Shown: positions 25,251 to 34,249, numbered from the stretch's first letter. The stretch: DNA of 64,000 nt from Methanolinea mesophila (GCF_017873855.1 NZ_JAGGKR010000001.1:1054001-1118000); one strand, 5' to 3'. Numbers and translations: made by a program. The notes: generated by a model from the sequence alone, not told the origin.

Positions 25251-26696
25251 CTACCTCCCCCTCCGGTGTTCGGGGACCCATGTGGGAGTCTCCCTGATCC
25301 ATTCGATATCGCTCCGGTAGAGGAGGCGCAGGTCTTTCAGGCCCAGGCGGAGCATCGCCATCCGGCTTACCCCGAGCCCCCATGCAAGCACGGGGTGGCG
25401 GATCCCCCACGGTGCGGTGACCTCTTCGCGGAAGATCCCCGCACCTCCCATCTCGACCCATCCGAGACCGTCCACGTACACTTCGGGCTCCACGGAGGGC
25501 TCGGTGTAGGGGAAGTACGCCGGCCGGAACCGCACGTCCTCAAAGCCCATTCTCCCGTAGAACTCCTTGAGATAGCCAAGAAGATGGCGGAAACTTACTC
25601 CCTCGTCCATCACGATCCCCTCCAGTTGTTCGAACTCAGGCAGGTGTGTCGGGTCGATGGCCTCGCGGCGATAGACCCGGCTGATGCAGAAGGCCTTGAC
25701 AGGCGGCTCGGGGTTGCACGCCAGGTGCTGGATGGAGAGGCTGGTGGTATGGGTCCGGAGCACGCACTGCTCGGCCTTGTCCCTGCTCCAGGCACCCCCC
25801 CAGCCGCTCGAAGTGGTCTCTCCGCCGAAGAGGTGCATGTCCCTGACCCGTTCGTATCCCTCCGGGACCGCGAGCCTCTCCCCGAGGTAAAAGGTATCCT
25901 GCATCTCGCGGGCCGGGTGATCCTGGGGCTGGAACAGGGCGTCGAAGTTCCAGAACGCACTCTGAACAACACTTCCCTGGATCTCGGTGAACCCCATCTC
26001 CAGCAGGAGATGACGCATATGGTCGATTAACCGCTGATAGGGGTGGATTTTCCCGGGGTAAGCCTTCTTGGGAAGTTTTCCCACATCATAGCGCCGGAGG
26101 GCGAGGTCTTTCCACGCACCGCTGATAATCTGGTCACGGGTGAGGGTGCCGGTCTCCTCGGTAAGGTCGAGCCCCGCCCGGACGAGTGCGGTTCCCTCGG
26201 AAGTTATCCGGATACTGACACTGACCGTCTCCTCTTCGACGAGCAGGCCCCGCTTCACGAGGTCCTGTACAGGCCGTCCTCCTATGGAGGGATCGCGAAG
26301 CGCCCGTTCGTCGTCACCTTCAGACGCGGTCCCGGTCTTTTTTACCACGCCATCCTTTATGGATATCCAGCCCTTTTTTCTCATCTGCCCGATCCCTATC
26401 TTGGAGAAGGGGTTTTTGGAAAGGTCCGGGAGCGGGATCGAATCGCCGAAACTCTGGTAAAGCTGCCGTTCCGGGAGCCCGTGCTCCCGGTATTCGATGC
26501 CTTCGTCGGTCAGCCGGTAGGATACCTCCGTCGTTCGCAGGACCTCCGCAAGCCCCCGGTCGGCGAGAAGGTGTGCGTGCTGGATCACCGCATCCTCCCT
26601 GGTGCCGAGAATCTGCGAAAGGGTATCCGGCCCGGCAGTTTTCAGCGGTTCCAGTGCCGCGAGCAGTTTCTTCTCATTCTGCGTTAATTCTGCCAT
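25251..26696 (-). CDS. pheS: Phenylalanyl-tRNA synthetase alpha subunit
   Basis: The catalytic subunit, a class II aminoacyl-tRNA synthetase of 481 residues in the archaeal/eukaryotic style. The N-terminal 170 residues are winged-helix DNA-binding-like modules ([18 protein letters not shown]), and the catalytic domain carries motif 2 ([20 protein letters not shown]) and motif 3 ([12 protein letters not shown]). It starts one base after the trpS stop and is followed by pheT, forming a three-synthetase operon trpS-pheS-pheT. Confidence 0.95.
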   Translation of the reverse strand: MAELTQNEKKLLAALEPLKTAGPDTLSQILGTREDAVIQHAHLLADRGLAEVLRTTEVSYRLTDEGIEYREHGLPERQLYQSFGDSIPLPDLSKNPFSKIGIGQMRKKGWISIKDGVVKKTGTASEGDDERALRDPSIGGRPVQDLVKRGLLVEEETVSVSIRITSEGTALVRAGLDLTEETGTLTRDQIISGAWKDLALRRYDVGKLPKKAYPGKIHPYQRLIDHMRHLLLEMGFTEIQGSVVQSAFWNFDALFQPQDHPAREMQDTFYLGERLAVPEGYERVRDMHLFGGETTSSGWGGAWSRDKAEQCVLRTHTTSLSIQHLACNPEPPVKAFCISRVYRREAIDPTHLPEFEQLEGIVMDEGVSFRHLLGYLKEFYGRMGFEDVRFRPAYFPYTEPSVEPEVYVDGLGWVEMGGAGIFREEVTAPWGIRHPVLAWGLGVSRMAMLRLGLKDLRLLYRSDIEWIRETPTWVPEHRRGR

Positions 26697-27950
26697 TTAT
26701 ACCTCCACCATATGCTCCACTTCATCCATCTTTTCCCGGAATTCCGCCAGGTATTCCGTGACCCTGGCGAGTGTCTCCTTTTTGCACTGGCCGCAACTCA
26801 TCTCGCCGGAGAGACAACGACTCCGGATCTCGCCGAGTTCCGCGTCGTCTTCCACCATGTGGAACAGGTTGAGTGCAAAGAGCGAGCATTTCCCGGGCTC
26901 CCCGCCGAGCTCCTTCTGCTCGGCGAGGGTGGACCTCCCCCCGGTGAATGCGGCCATCACTTTCTTCTTCACCGTCTCGGGAGGCTCGAAGAACCCTATG
27001 GTGCTCTCCGGAATGCTCGACGACATCTTCCCCCCCTGCAACCCGGGGATGAACCGGTGGTACGTCGAGGAAGGAGTAAAGAATCCGAACCCCCCGTGCC
27101 GCCGTTCGATCTCCCGTACCATATCCGCCACATCGGCGCATACGCCCCCGGGAACGTCCACGTGGCCTTCGAATTTCCGTGACCCCGGGAATGCCCTGTG
27201 GACCTCTTCGAGGGCTTCCGGCGGTGCCTCCTTCGACCGGACGCTGATGTGGCTCTCCCGGTCTTCCACGGTGAACATCCGCAGCTTGTGGGCCACCCCG
27301 CGGGTAAGCCTGATGTGCGGGTCCTGGTCGATGCCTACCGGGACGATGGTGGGAGCGGGGATGCCGTCCACCTGGGGGTAGAGGATATCCGCGACCTGGG
27401 TGATCACGCTCCAGGCATGGGCAATATCGGTTTCGGGAGAGAACCCGTAAATTGCCTGCATTTCCGAAAAGTTCACCTTGGTCGAGGCTTCGAACGCCAG
27501 GTTCTTGAGGGGATCGTTACGGCTCTGGAAATAGGTCCTCCCGTGGAACCCGAGCGCGTAGAGGCACTGCAGGTATTCCTTTCCGAACTCGTCGCATTTT
27601 TTCCAGGAGATCTCACGTACCGCGTGCGCTTCCCGGTCGGCGATGGTGATGTAGCCCGATCCACCCTGTTGGACGTGCCACACCACCTCTTTCATCACCA
27701 TCAGGTGCCCGAGGTGCGGGTGTCCCGACGGCATGAACCCGGTCAGGATATGAAACGGGCGATGAAACCGGATCGCTTCCGCGATCCTCTGGTAATCCCG
27801 GTGCCCGATCACCACTCCCCTGCGGATGAAATATGGAATACTGGGGAGAAGATCGGTCACCGTGCTGATGGGTTCGATACCGAAGTCTCCAAAAAGGCGT
27901 TCGATATCCAGCGATTGGTCACTCGACCAGGGATTAATCTCCTGCTGCAT
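26697..27950 (-). CDS. trpS: Tryptophanyl-tRNA synthetase
   Basis: Class I synthetase of 417 residues, archaeal/eukaryotic type. The HIGH-like motif is GHPHLGHLMV (in FMPSGHPHLGH) and the KMSKS-like motif is GGKMSSSIPES. The C-terminal third contains a Cys pair (SGEMSCGQCKKE) seen in archaeal TrpRS. It is the first gene of the trpS-pheS-pheT unit. A 55-nt gap separates it from endA upstream on the same strand, with a TATA-like ataaaactatag in the gap. Confidence 0.93.
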   Translation of the reverse strand: MQQEINPWSSDQSLDIERLFGDFGIEPISTVTDLLPSIPYFIRRGVVIGHRDYQRIAEAIRFHRPFHILTGFMPSGHPHLGHLMVMKEVVWHVQQGGSGYITIADREAHAVREISWKKCDEFGKEYLQCLYALGFHGRTYFQSRNDPLKNLAFEASTKVNFSEMQAIYGFSPETDIAHAWSVITQVADILYPQVDGIPAPTIVPVGIDQDPHIRLTRGVAHKLRMFTVEDRESHISVRSKEAPPEALEEVHRAFPGSRKFEGHVDVPGGVCADVADMVREIERRHGGFGFFTPSSTYHRFIPGLQGGKMSSSIPESTIGFFEPPETVKKKVMAAFTGGRSTLAEQKELGGEPGKCSLFALNLFHMVEDDAELGEIRSRCLSGEMSCGQCKKETLARVTEYLAEFREKMDEVEHMVEV

Positions 27951-28005
27951 GGGTTCTTCACTCGACCTGTGCTCACACTGTTGGTAGTTCGCGATAACAC
28001 TCTTT

Positions 28006-29013
28006 CTATAGTTTTATCCGTGCGAATTCCACAAATTGTAGCTCCGTTAAGTGTTCACACGCGAACAACATCTTCTTTTTCACGCTGTGCGCCATCCTCA
28101 CCGAGCGGGAGACCGCGCTCATCGGGCTCTCCGCACCGGGCGGCAATGCATGGACGAGCATCTCTGAATGGACCTTGTTGCCGGAATACACCCTGAAGTG
28201 ATGACCGAACTTATACCCCGTGCGGGGGATGTACCCGCGTTCGCGGAGGTACGTATAGGCATGGTACTTCTCGGCGAATTCGGGGTCGGCATCTCCCGCA
28301 AGCGCCCTGTACTCGGTGGCCGAAACTCCGGCACCTGCCATGAGCAGCTTCAGCAACTGGCGTTCGAGGAGATAGAGAATCTCCAGGGGGGACAGGACGA
28401 CCCTCCCCTCGTCCAGGCGGATGCCGAACGTACCCAGGTAGCCGGGAGCGTCCCGCCCGGCATGCATGATCGCCGACCGTCCTACTAACAGTCCCTCCGC
28501 GGCCCCACCGGGGACGGGGGACTCCATCGGCGGGAGGGAAGGTACTTTGATCTCGTAGTAGGTCAGTTCGCTCTCATCGTCCACGACAGCCAGGATGTAC
28601 TGTTTTCTCATGGCCAGTGCCGAGGTCGCTTCTCCGGCCAGGACCGAGAAATCGATCAGGTCCCGTTCCGAGAGGACCCGCACCAGGTACTGGGAGTGCC
28701 CGGTCCCCGGCCGCTGCCCTCTCCTGAATACCCGGAAGTCCTGCGGGCCGGTCTGCACCGCGTAGCCCCGTTCCCGTATATCGCGGTAGACCAGGAACGA
28801 ACGGAAAAAATTCGGCCGTTCGGCGAAGAGCGCCACGAGAGAATCGAAAGAATACCCCTGGATCTCGATCCGCCCCCGATGTACGAGGTAGGAGGCCTCC
28901 TCGGGTGCGAGTCTTACCCCGCCTTCTTCCAGCCTCCCATAGCCGCTCTGCTCGTGCAGGGCGACACCGTCCGCACCGAGGCGGACGTAGGGACCATCCA
29001 GTCTGGCCTTCAC
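28006..29013 (-). CDS. endA: tRNA-splicing endonuclease, two-repeat (homodimeric) type
   Basis: Cuts the bulge-helix-bulge motif at intron ends of precursor tRNA and rRNA. The 335-residue chain contains two copies of the endonuclease fold in tandem: a degenerate N-terminal copy (about 1-165) and a catalytic C-terminal copy. Both share the pattern FRSFLVYRDIRERGYAVQTG / YHAYTYLRERGYIPRTGYKFG. The active-site Tyr, His and Lys fall in HHFRVYSG, KVHSEMLVHAL and AHSVKKKML. This is the two-repeat homodimeric architecture of some Euryarchaeota. Confidence 0.9.
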   Translation of the reverse strand: MKARLDGPYVRLGADGVALHEQSGYGRLEEGGVRLAPEEASYLVHRGRIEIQGYSFDSLVALFAERPNFFRSFLVYRDIRERGYAVQTGPQDFRVFRRGQRPGTGHSQYLVRVLSERDLIDFSVLAGEATSALAMRKQYILAVVDDESELTYYEIKVPSLPPMESPVPGGAAEGLLVGRSAIMHAGRDAPGYLGTFGIRLDEGRVVLSPLEILYLLERQLLKLLMAGAGVSATEYRALAGDADPEFAEKYHAYTYLRERGYIPRTGYKFGHHFRVYSGNKVHSEMLVHALPPGAESPMSAVSRSVRMAHSVKKKMLFACEHLTELQFVEFARIKL

Positions 29014-29037
29014 GCTAGATCTGTTTATCCCCGAGCC

Positions 29038-29046
29038 TCATAATAC
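29038..29046 (-). promoter_or_regulatory. TATA box of endA
   Basis: The reverse strand reads gtattatga, centred about 29 nt before the endA ATG, consistent with a nearly leaderless transcript that may continue into trpS-pheST. Confidence 0.45.
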
Positions 29047-29251
29047 GCACCCGCCCGTATCCGGGCCGGGTTTTGAAGACGGGAAGAAACGCCCGAAATG
29101 GGTAAATAAACCACATGATGCTATACACTAACGAACCCGCCACGGAGAAAAGGCTTGTAATGGAGGGGTTATTGGGTGAGAAGTCAGGAAAGGGACGTTA
29201 ATAAAAGGAATCCTTTCTGCTGCAAAAATATCGGCAAAAGATCAGGGACGG

Positions 29252-29291
29252 GCGCTCCAGGGGGGTTCGCCCGCCAGTGGGGCGACGCCGG
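29252..29291. repeat. Single end related to the 3005-3194 inverted-repeat element
   Basis: The stretch beginning gcgctccagggg and continuing through a cgcccgcc core aligns with the reverse complement of the right end of the 3005-3194 element (acgctccagggg, cgccccgcc). Most of the 40 positions match with small indels. No partner end is found nearby, so it may be a degraded copy. Confidence 0.4.
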
Positions 29292-29345
29292 ATTTGGATA
29301 TAACCGGTCTGTTGGCCAGGGAAAATTCTGTTTGACGAGAACCGG

Positions 29346-29371
29346 AAGGATTTGAAAACCAATCCTTTTTT
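29346..29371 (+). terminator. Orphan hairpin-T terminator, plus strand
   Basis: A perfect 7-bp stem (aaggatt / aatcctt) with an 8-nt loop is followed by four more T residues. It points to the plus strand, where no gene is annotated from 29014 onwards, so it may end an unannotated small RNA. Confidence 0.4.
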
Positions 29372-29524
29372 CCCGCCCCTCCCGTGAGGGAGAAGAGGTG
29401 AACAGTCGCGTGGTGACGAGCGAAGGGTTACATGCCTTGTCCCGGAGCGGGAAGTACACGGGCATAAGAAACAGTTCGATAGTACGCTATCCCGCAAAAT
29501 TCAGGGTAAACCGTATCATAACCG

Positions 29525-30370
29525 TCAATCCCCCGCCAGCTCGCGGACTTTAGTAAGATTGCCGGCGTCATTCCTCCGGTCGTCTTCAGGAGTCTCGCAT
29601 ATAAGCGGGAGGTTTCGGAAGAACGGATGGTGCAGGATAGTGCGAAACCCTTCTTCACCAATATACCCGAGACCGATGTGCTCGTGCCGGTCGAGCCCGC
29701 TGCCAAGGTCCCCCTTGGAGTCGTTGCAGTGGACGACGCGGACCCTCGAGAGGCCGATCGCCCGGTCGAAATTGTCCAGGGTCTCCTGCAGCCCCCTCGC
29801 GGTGCGGAGTTCGTACCCGCCGCCGAAGGCATGGCAGGTATCGAAGCAGACACCCACGCGTTCCTGGTCGACAACCCCGTCGAGTACGGCTCCGATGTCC
29901 TCAAACGTGTTTCCTACGCCGTTCTTCTCTCCCGCGGTATTTTCCAGGAGGAGCATCGCCCCTTTGTCCGCCTGTCCGAGCGCCGTATTTATCGCATCGA
30001 TCACCCGGGTCCGCCCTGGTCCGATTCCTTCGCCCTGGTGATGGCCGAGGTGCGTCACCAGGTATGGGATACCAAGGACCGCGCAGCGGTTCAGTTCCAT
30101 CGTCAGGGTATCCACCGATTTCCCATAAAGGTCCGGATCGGACCCTGCAAGGTTCGGGAGGTAGGGCATATGGTCGACTGCGGGGGATATCCCGGATTGT
30201 TTCAGCCACTCGCGAAACTCACCGACGTCCTGGTCGTCCAGGTCCTTGGCTTTCCAGCCCCTCGGGTTTCGTGAAAAGATCTGGAAAGTATCGCACCCGG
30301 CATCCTTTGCCCGGGGAACTGAGCGGGCGATCCCTCCCGCAATCGAAACATGCACTCCGACACGTACCAT
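29525..30370 (-). CDS. nfo: Endonuclease IV (AP endonuclease)
   Basis: Trinuclear-zinc AP endonuclease of base-excision repair, 281 residues. Start at MVRVGVHVSIAGGIARSV, the canonical N-terminus with the first zinc-region histidine. Metal-binding segments are THLGHHQGEG, LLLENTAGEKNG, VCFDTCHAFGGG, HCNDSKGDLGSGLDRHEHIG and ICETPEDD. It shares the window with an Ogg1-type glycosylase that makes its AP-site substrate, although the genes are 8 kb apart. A ggtga site precedes the start by four bases. Confidence 0.94.
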   Translation of the reverse strand: MVRVGVHVSIAGGIARSVPRAKDAGCDTFQIFSRNPRGWKAKDLDDQDVGEFREWLKQSGISPAVDHMPYLPNLAGSDPDLYGKSVDTLTMELNRCAVLGIPYLVTHLGHHQGEGIGPGRTRVIDAINTALGQADKGAMLLLENTAGEKNGVGNTFEDIGAVLDGVVDQERVGVCFDTCHAFGGGYELRTARGLQETLDNFDRAIGLSRVRVVHCNDSKGDLGSGLDRHEHIGLGYIGEEGFRTILHHPFFRNLPLICETPEDDRRNDAGNLTKVRELAGD

Positions 30371-30458
30371 CGGTTCACCAGCCGGTGATGATATGGACGC
30401 CGCACCCCCATCAATTCTTTCCTCCGGGGAGTGCCATTGAACCGACGACATCTGTATA

Positions 30459-30467
30459 TTTTAAATA
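30459..30467 (+). promoter_or_regulatory. TATA-like box between nfo and the structured region
   Basis: The plus strand reads ttttaaata within a longer tatattttaaatag. Read forwards it would start a transcript near 30488. Read backwards (tatttaaaa) it could serve nfo with a leader of about 60 nt. Orientation cannot be decided from sequence. Confidence 0.45.
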
Positions 30468-30487
30468 GGGCGGTCAGAAGGATTCCT

Positions 30488-30823
30488 ATGGTAACCCGAA
30501 GAACCGGTTACCCGCAGGGCCTGTGCATATCCCGTGCAGTGCGGTCCTGTGAATCGAAATGTAGGAACCAATTCCGGCCCCTCCGGGGGTCGGTCAAGAA
30601 AGAAGAGGAGGATACACCGCCGGGCCCTCCATGGATCCCCCCGGGGATTCCGGACGAGGGCCCATTCAATCGCCTTTCATCGATCTTTGGGGATAACTCC
30701 CTCACAGATGCCAGCGAGAACTACAATAGCGGAATTTCCCGGCCGGCGACCATGATCTCCCACGCGGGCTCCGGAGATCTGTCCCGGCCCGGATCCCACA
30801 ATACTATTTTTGCAGGAGCCTGA
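30488..30823 (+). other. Hairpin-rich region: candidate structured RNA or 111-codon gene
   Basis: Three strong stems occur within 175 bases: ggtaacc/ggttacc (30490-30512), ccggcccc/ggggtcgg with a tccg loop (30574-30593), and gggccctc/gagggccc enclosing a second stem atcccc/ggggat (30622-30663). The plus strand is also open from ATG 30488 to 30823 (111 codons, aagga six bases before the ATG). The product is Pro/Gly/Arg-rich without known motifs, its third-position GC is lower than in neighbours, and it runs 20 nt into aksF. I favour a structured RNA, with low certainty. Confidence 0.3.
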
Positions 30824-31769
30824 TTTCGCGAAGAATTTCTGTTCCGAATTCCCTTGTTCCCGAAGATCCCCCGAGGTCCCTGGTGCGGACCCCCCGGGCG
30901 AGTACCCGGGTGATCGCCTCCTCGATGACTGCGGCGCCGCAGGGGTCCCCGGCGTGTCCGAGGAGCATCGCTGCGCTTCTTAGTGCCGCGACGGGATTGG
31001 CCACGTTCCTGCCGGCAATGTCGGGTGCGCTCCCGTGCACGGGTTCGAACAGCGCATTCCGGTCGCCGATATTTGCGCTCGGGAGAAGCCCCAGCCCGCC
31101 TGCCAGGTAAGCCGCCACGTCGGAGAGGATGTCCCCGAAAAGATTGGTGGTCACGATCACGTCGTAGCGTCCGGGGTGCTGGAGTACGTCCAGGCAGAGC
31201 GCGTCAATATACCCTTCCTTCCAGGGGACCCCTGCCAGTTCTGCCTGCTCGATACAGATATTCCGGAAAAAAACATCCGATTTGAGTACGTTTGCCTTAT
31301 GCCCGACGGTGAGGTCCCTGCGGGAAACGGCAAGCCGGCACGCGTACCTGGCAATGCGTTCGCTCCCTTTCCTGGTTATACAGCGGAGGGTGCACGCCCG
31401 GTCCTCTTCCACGGTTTCGATACCGGAATACAACCCTTCCGTGTTCTCCCGGACGATCACCATCTCGAAACCCTCCCCCTTCACCGGGCGGATATTGGCA
31501 TAGAGGTCCAGTTCTTTCCTGATCCTGACGATTACGCTGCGGTACCCGGGGTCGGGAGGAGTGGTAACCGCACCGAAGAGGATGCTGTCCGCTGAGCGGA
31601 GCATTGCAATCTCTTCCTCGTCGATCGCGGTCCCGGTCCGCTGCCACCGTCCGTATCCCGCCTCGACAGGGAAAAATTCGAAGTCCGGGCGAAGGAGCTC
31701 CAGCGCATCCCTGGCCACGGGAATGACCTCTTTCCCTATGCCGTCCCCTTCAACAACCGCGATCCTCAT
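30804..31769 (-). CDS. aksF: Homoisocitrate / 3-isopropylmalate dehydrogenase family, probably AksF
   Basis: NAD(P)-dependent beta-decarboxylating dehydrogenase of 321 residues, start at MRIAVVEGDGIGKEV. The substrate loop and metal site are seen in VRENTEGLYSG, VGHKANVLKSD, TTNLFGDILSDVAA and the adenine-binding EPVHGSAPDIAG. The family includes LeuB, AksF and isocitrate dehydrogenase. The operon carries a homocitrate-synthase-like gene and a homoaconitase-type small subunit, so AksF, which oxidises the homoisocitrate series to longer 2-oxo acids on the way to 2-oxosuberate, is the best assignment. Its first 20 bases overlap the upstream unknown gene. Confidence 0.78.
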   Translation of the reverse strand: MRIAVVEGDGIGKEVIPVARDALELLRPDFEFFPVEAGYGRWQRTGTAIDEEEIAMLRSADSILFGAVTTPPDPGYRSVIVRIRKELDLYANIRPVKGEGFEMVIVRENTEGLYSGIETVEEDRACTLRCITRKGSERIARYACRLAVSRRDLTVGHKANVLKSDVFFRNICIEQAELAGVPWKEGYIDALCLDVLQHPGRYDVIVTTNLFGDILSDVAAYLAGGLGLLPSANIGDRNALFEPVHGSAPDIAGRNVANPVAALRSAAMLLGHAGDPCGAAVIEEAITRVLARGVRTRDLGGSSGTREFGTEILREIRLLQK

Positions 31770-32568
31770 CACGTTCCCTCCATTTGGCCAACATGCCGGA
31801 GATCGCTGAATAGATCGCGGACGGTGACGCGCCCCAGTGGACGATAACTCCTCGTTTCCCGTTCCACTCTGTAAAACCGCCCCGTTCATTCCTGCAGCAT
31901 CTGGCGATGAAGGGCTCCTCCGCCACCATGTTCAGAGGGCAGATGTCGTGGAGCTGGAACGGTTCCTCATAACACTCTTTAAGAATCTGGGAGGCGGTGA
32001 GACACCCCGCGACAGATTCTCCCCCGAGCAGGAGGTCGGCGTCCACCGTGCGGAGGAACCCCGATGCTCTGCAGGGATAGACCTCTGCATCTATCTGGGA
32101 GATATCCCGGAGCGTATGCTGGAACGAGACGTCGAGGTCGCCGAACATCCCGATCGCCTCCATGTCCCGGATCGCCGCTGAGAGTGAGGGGCGGGGAGGG
32201 GTGACATCATAGACGTACACCGTCTGGAACGCGGAGGGGTCGGGGTCGAGTACAAAGGTGATGTGTTCGTCGAGCCCGGTGAAGATCGTGCACCGGAACC
32301 CCGATTCCAGGGCCATTTGCGCGAGCCTGGCGCGGTCGTTTATCTGCACCTTTTCGGGGTACCAGTACACCTCGTCAGACCGGGCGATGACTGAGCACTC
32401 CTCCACGGCCCGCATCATGGTGCCCGGCTCCTGGCCGAGTTTCACCTCCATCACCTCGTACCCGCCCGCGGTCTGGTGCACGAGGTAGCGGGAGAGGAAA
32501 TAGACCTGATCACCGCAGGGGCGTGTGGTGGCAAACCCGATCTCCTTGCATTCCCGGGGGAAGATCAT
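31750..32568 (-). CDS. Unknown Cys-rich protein of the aks operon
   Basis: A 272-residue soluble protein I do not recognise. It starts MIFPRECKEIGFATTRPCGD with an ATGA overlap onto the end of aksE and ends 20 nt inside aksF, so it is firmly in the operon. Notable parts are a YWYPEKVQINDRARLAQMAL segment, DDTDT-free alpha/beta regions (FRCTIFTGLDEHITFVLD) and a Cys-rich C-terminal half: SVAGCLTASQI, LKECYEEP, LHDICPLN and ARCCRNERGG. These cysteines could bind metal or a cluster. No signal peptide or membrane helix is present. Confidence 0.8.
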   Translation of the reverse strand: MIFPRECKEIGFATTRPCGDQVYFLSRYLVHQTAGGYEVMEVKLGQEPGTMMRAVEECSVIARSDEVYWYPEKVQINDRARLAQMALESGFRCTIFTGLDEHITFVLDPDPSAFQTVYVYDVTPPRPSLSAAIRDMEAIGMFGDLDVSFQHTLRDISQIDAEVYPCRASGFLRTVDADLLLGGESVAGCLTASQILKECYEEPFQLHDICPLNMVAEEPFIARCCRNERGGFTEWNGKRGVIVHWGASPSAIYSAISGMLAKWRERDEDRGC

Positions 32569-33041
32569 CCTGTCTTCCTCCAGAACTCCACCAGGCCACC
32601 TGCAGAAAGAATGGAGATCATCCTCGGGGAAAGCAGACGGATGGAGTATTCTTTCCCGTCTACCTGCACCATTCCGGATTCGAGGTCCGCCGAAACCTGC
32701 TCCCCTTCCACGCACCTGCACCCGTGTTCGCATTCCATCAGCGGCAGGCCCACGTTGATGGCGTTCCGGAAGAAGATCCTGGCGAAGGAGGGTGCGATGA
32801 CCCCGGCCACCCCGGCCTCCTTCAGGGCAATGGCGGCCTGTTCCCGGGATGAGCCGCACCCGAAGTTTTTCCCCGCCACGATGACCGCCCCCTGCAACCG
32901 GGATGCCAGCCCGGGATCGAGATCTTCGAGCGCGTGTGCAGCCCATATGCTCCGGTCCTTGGTCCGTAGGTAGCGGCCGGCAATGATCAGGTCCGTATCG
33001 ACATCCTCGCCCAGGCACACCGCCCGTCCTTCGATCTTCAT
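32565..33041 (-). CDS. aksE: Homoaconitase small subunit
   Basis: The swivelling-domain subunit of the aconitase-family hydro-lyase, 158 residues. The substrate loop reads GRYLRTKD, with Y24-L25-R26-T27. In methanogen studies YLRT with Arg26 marks homoaconitase, whereas isopropylmalate isomerase has a different residue at that Arg. The GKNFGCGSSREQA loop is the conserved serine-bearing motif. It would handle homocitrate and the longer homologues in coenzyme B synthesis. It overlaps aksD by four bases and the next gene by four. Confidence 0.85.
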   Translation of the reverse strand: MKIEGRAVCLGEDVDTDLIIAGRYLRTKDRSIWAAHALEDLDPGLASRLQGAVIVAGKNFGCGSSREQAAIALKEAGVAGVIAPSFARIFFRNAINVGLPLMECEHGCRCVEGEQVSADLESGMVQVDGKEYSIRLLSPRMISILSAGGLVEFWRKTG

Positions 33042-34249
33042 GGAAATTCCTCCGGTTCCGAAATAGCCCCTTTAAGGGCGCTTGCCGCAGCGGTCGCCAC
33101 CGATGAGAGGTAGATCTCGCCGCCCACCCCCATCCGGTTCTTGAAGTTACGGTTCGCCGTCGAGAGGCAGACCTCGCCTTCCCCGAGCACTCCCATATGA
33201 GCCCCAAGGCACGGTCCGCATCCGGGCGGGAGGATGGTGCACCCCGCCTGCACCAGGTCGTTGAGGACCCCCGTTCTCACCGCCTCTTCGAGCACTGCAT
33301 GGGAGGCCGGCGCAACGATCGTCCGCACCGCGACCTTCTTTCCCCTGACCCCCGCAGCGAGCACCGCCAGGTCCGAGTACCTCCCGTTGGTGCAGGTCCC
33401 CACAAAGACCTGGTCCAGGGCTATCCCTTCGACCTCGGTCACCGGTTTCACCGTATCGACCCGGGGCGGGCAGGCCACTACCGGCACCACATCGGAGAGA
33501 TCGATTCCTATCTCCCGCTCGTAGGTGCAATCCTCCGCGGCCTGGATTGTGATCTCTTTTCCTTGTGCAGCGAGGTATCTTCTCGTGGTATGGTCAGCAT
33601 AGCACATTCCTGCCTTTGCCCCCGTTTCTACCGCGAGGTTGCAGAGGGTGAGCCGGTCGTCCATATCCAGTGAAGAGATACCGTCGCCGACGAACTCGAG
33701 AGCACGGTAGGACGCACCGTCCATCCCGAGCTTCCCCACGTAGGTCAGGGCAAGGTCCTTGGCCGATGCGGGCTCCGGAAGTCTCCCCTCGAGCGACAGG
33801 GCGATCGTCTCCGGAACCCGGAACCAGGTGCATCCTGAAGCCCAGATCGCCGCCATGTCCGTAGCACCGACGCCTGTCGCGAAAGCCCCGAAAGCACCCA
33901 CAGTACAGGTGTGGGAGTCGGCGCCCACCACGATCTCGCCGGGCAGCACCTCTCCTTCCGCCATCAGCTGGTGGGAGATCCCCCCTCCGACATCCGAGAA
34001 ACAGAATCCGTGTTTCCGCGCGAATATCCGTAATTCATGCTGGAGGACCGCGGTGACGGAATTGTTGGCCGGGGCGATGTGGTCGAACATCACGTACAAA
34101 CGGGGCGGACTGACTACGCGGTCGGCGATCTGCCGCCAGGCTTCGAGCGTCAGCACCCCCGTGCCGTCATGCACGTAAGCCCGGTCTACGGCTTTGTCGA
34201 CGAACTCTCCCGCGGGCGCCTGAAGAATACGCTCGGAAAGGGTGCTCAT
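33038..34249 (-). CDS. aksD: Homoaconitase large subunit
   Basis: The [4Fe-4S] subunit of the homoaconitase/isopropylmalate isomerase family, 403 residues. Cluster cysteines are seen in VFVGTCTNGRYSD and LPPGCGPCLGAHMG. Substrate-binding segments are FDHIAPANNS and GADSHTCTVGAFG, and the end SSVATAAASALKG is typical. The large subunits of HACN and IPMI are hard to tell apart; the call follows the small subunit encoded next. It overlaps aksA and aksE by four bases each, indicating translational coupling and stoichiometric assembly. Confidence 0.85.
   Translation of the reverse strand: MSTLSERILQAPAGEFVDKAVDRAYVHDGTGVLTLEAWRQIADRVVSPPRLYVMFDHIAPANNSVTAVLQHELRIFARKHGFCFSDVGGGISHQLMAEGEVLPGEIVVGADSHTCTVGAFGAFATGVGATDMAAIWASGCTWFRVPETIALSLEGRLPEPASAKDLALTYVGKLGMDGASYRALEFVGDGISSLDMDDRLTLCNLAVETGAKAGMCYADHTTRRYLAAQGKEITIQAAEDCTYEREIGIDLSDVVPVVACPPRVDTVKPVTEVEGIALDQVFVGTCTNGRYSDLAVLAAGVRGKKVAVRTIVAPASHAVLEEAVRTGVLNDLVQAGCTILPPGCGPCLGAHMGVLGEGEVCLSTANRNFKNRMGVGGEIYLSSVATAAASALKGAISEPEEFP

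Larger units (their letters stand above)
29047..29524. other. Intergenic stretch between endA and nfo
   Basis: No protein gene is supported. It holds a single end of the GC-rich repeat family (29252-29291), a plus-strand hairpin-plus-T terminator (29346-29371) with no annotated plus-strand gene before it, and a short hairpin cctcccgtgaggga near 29378-29391. Small open frames lack ribosome binding sites. Confidence 0.45.
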
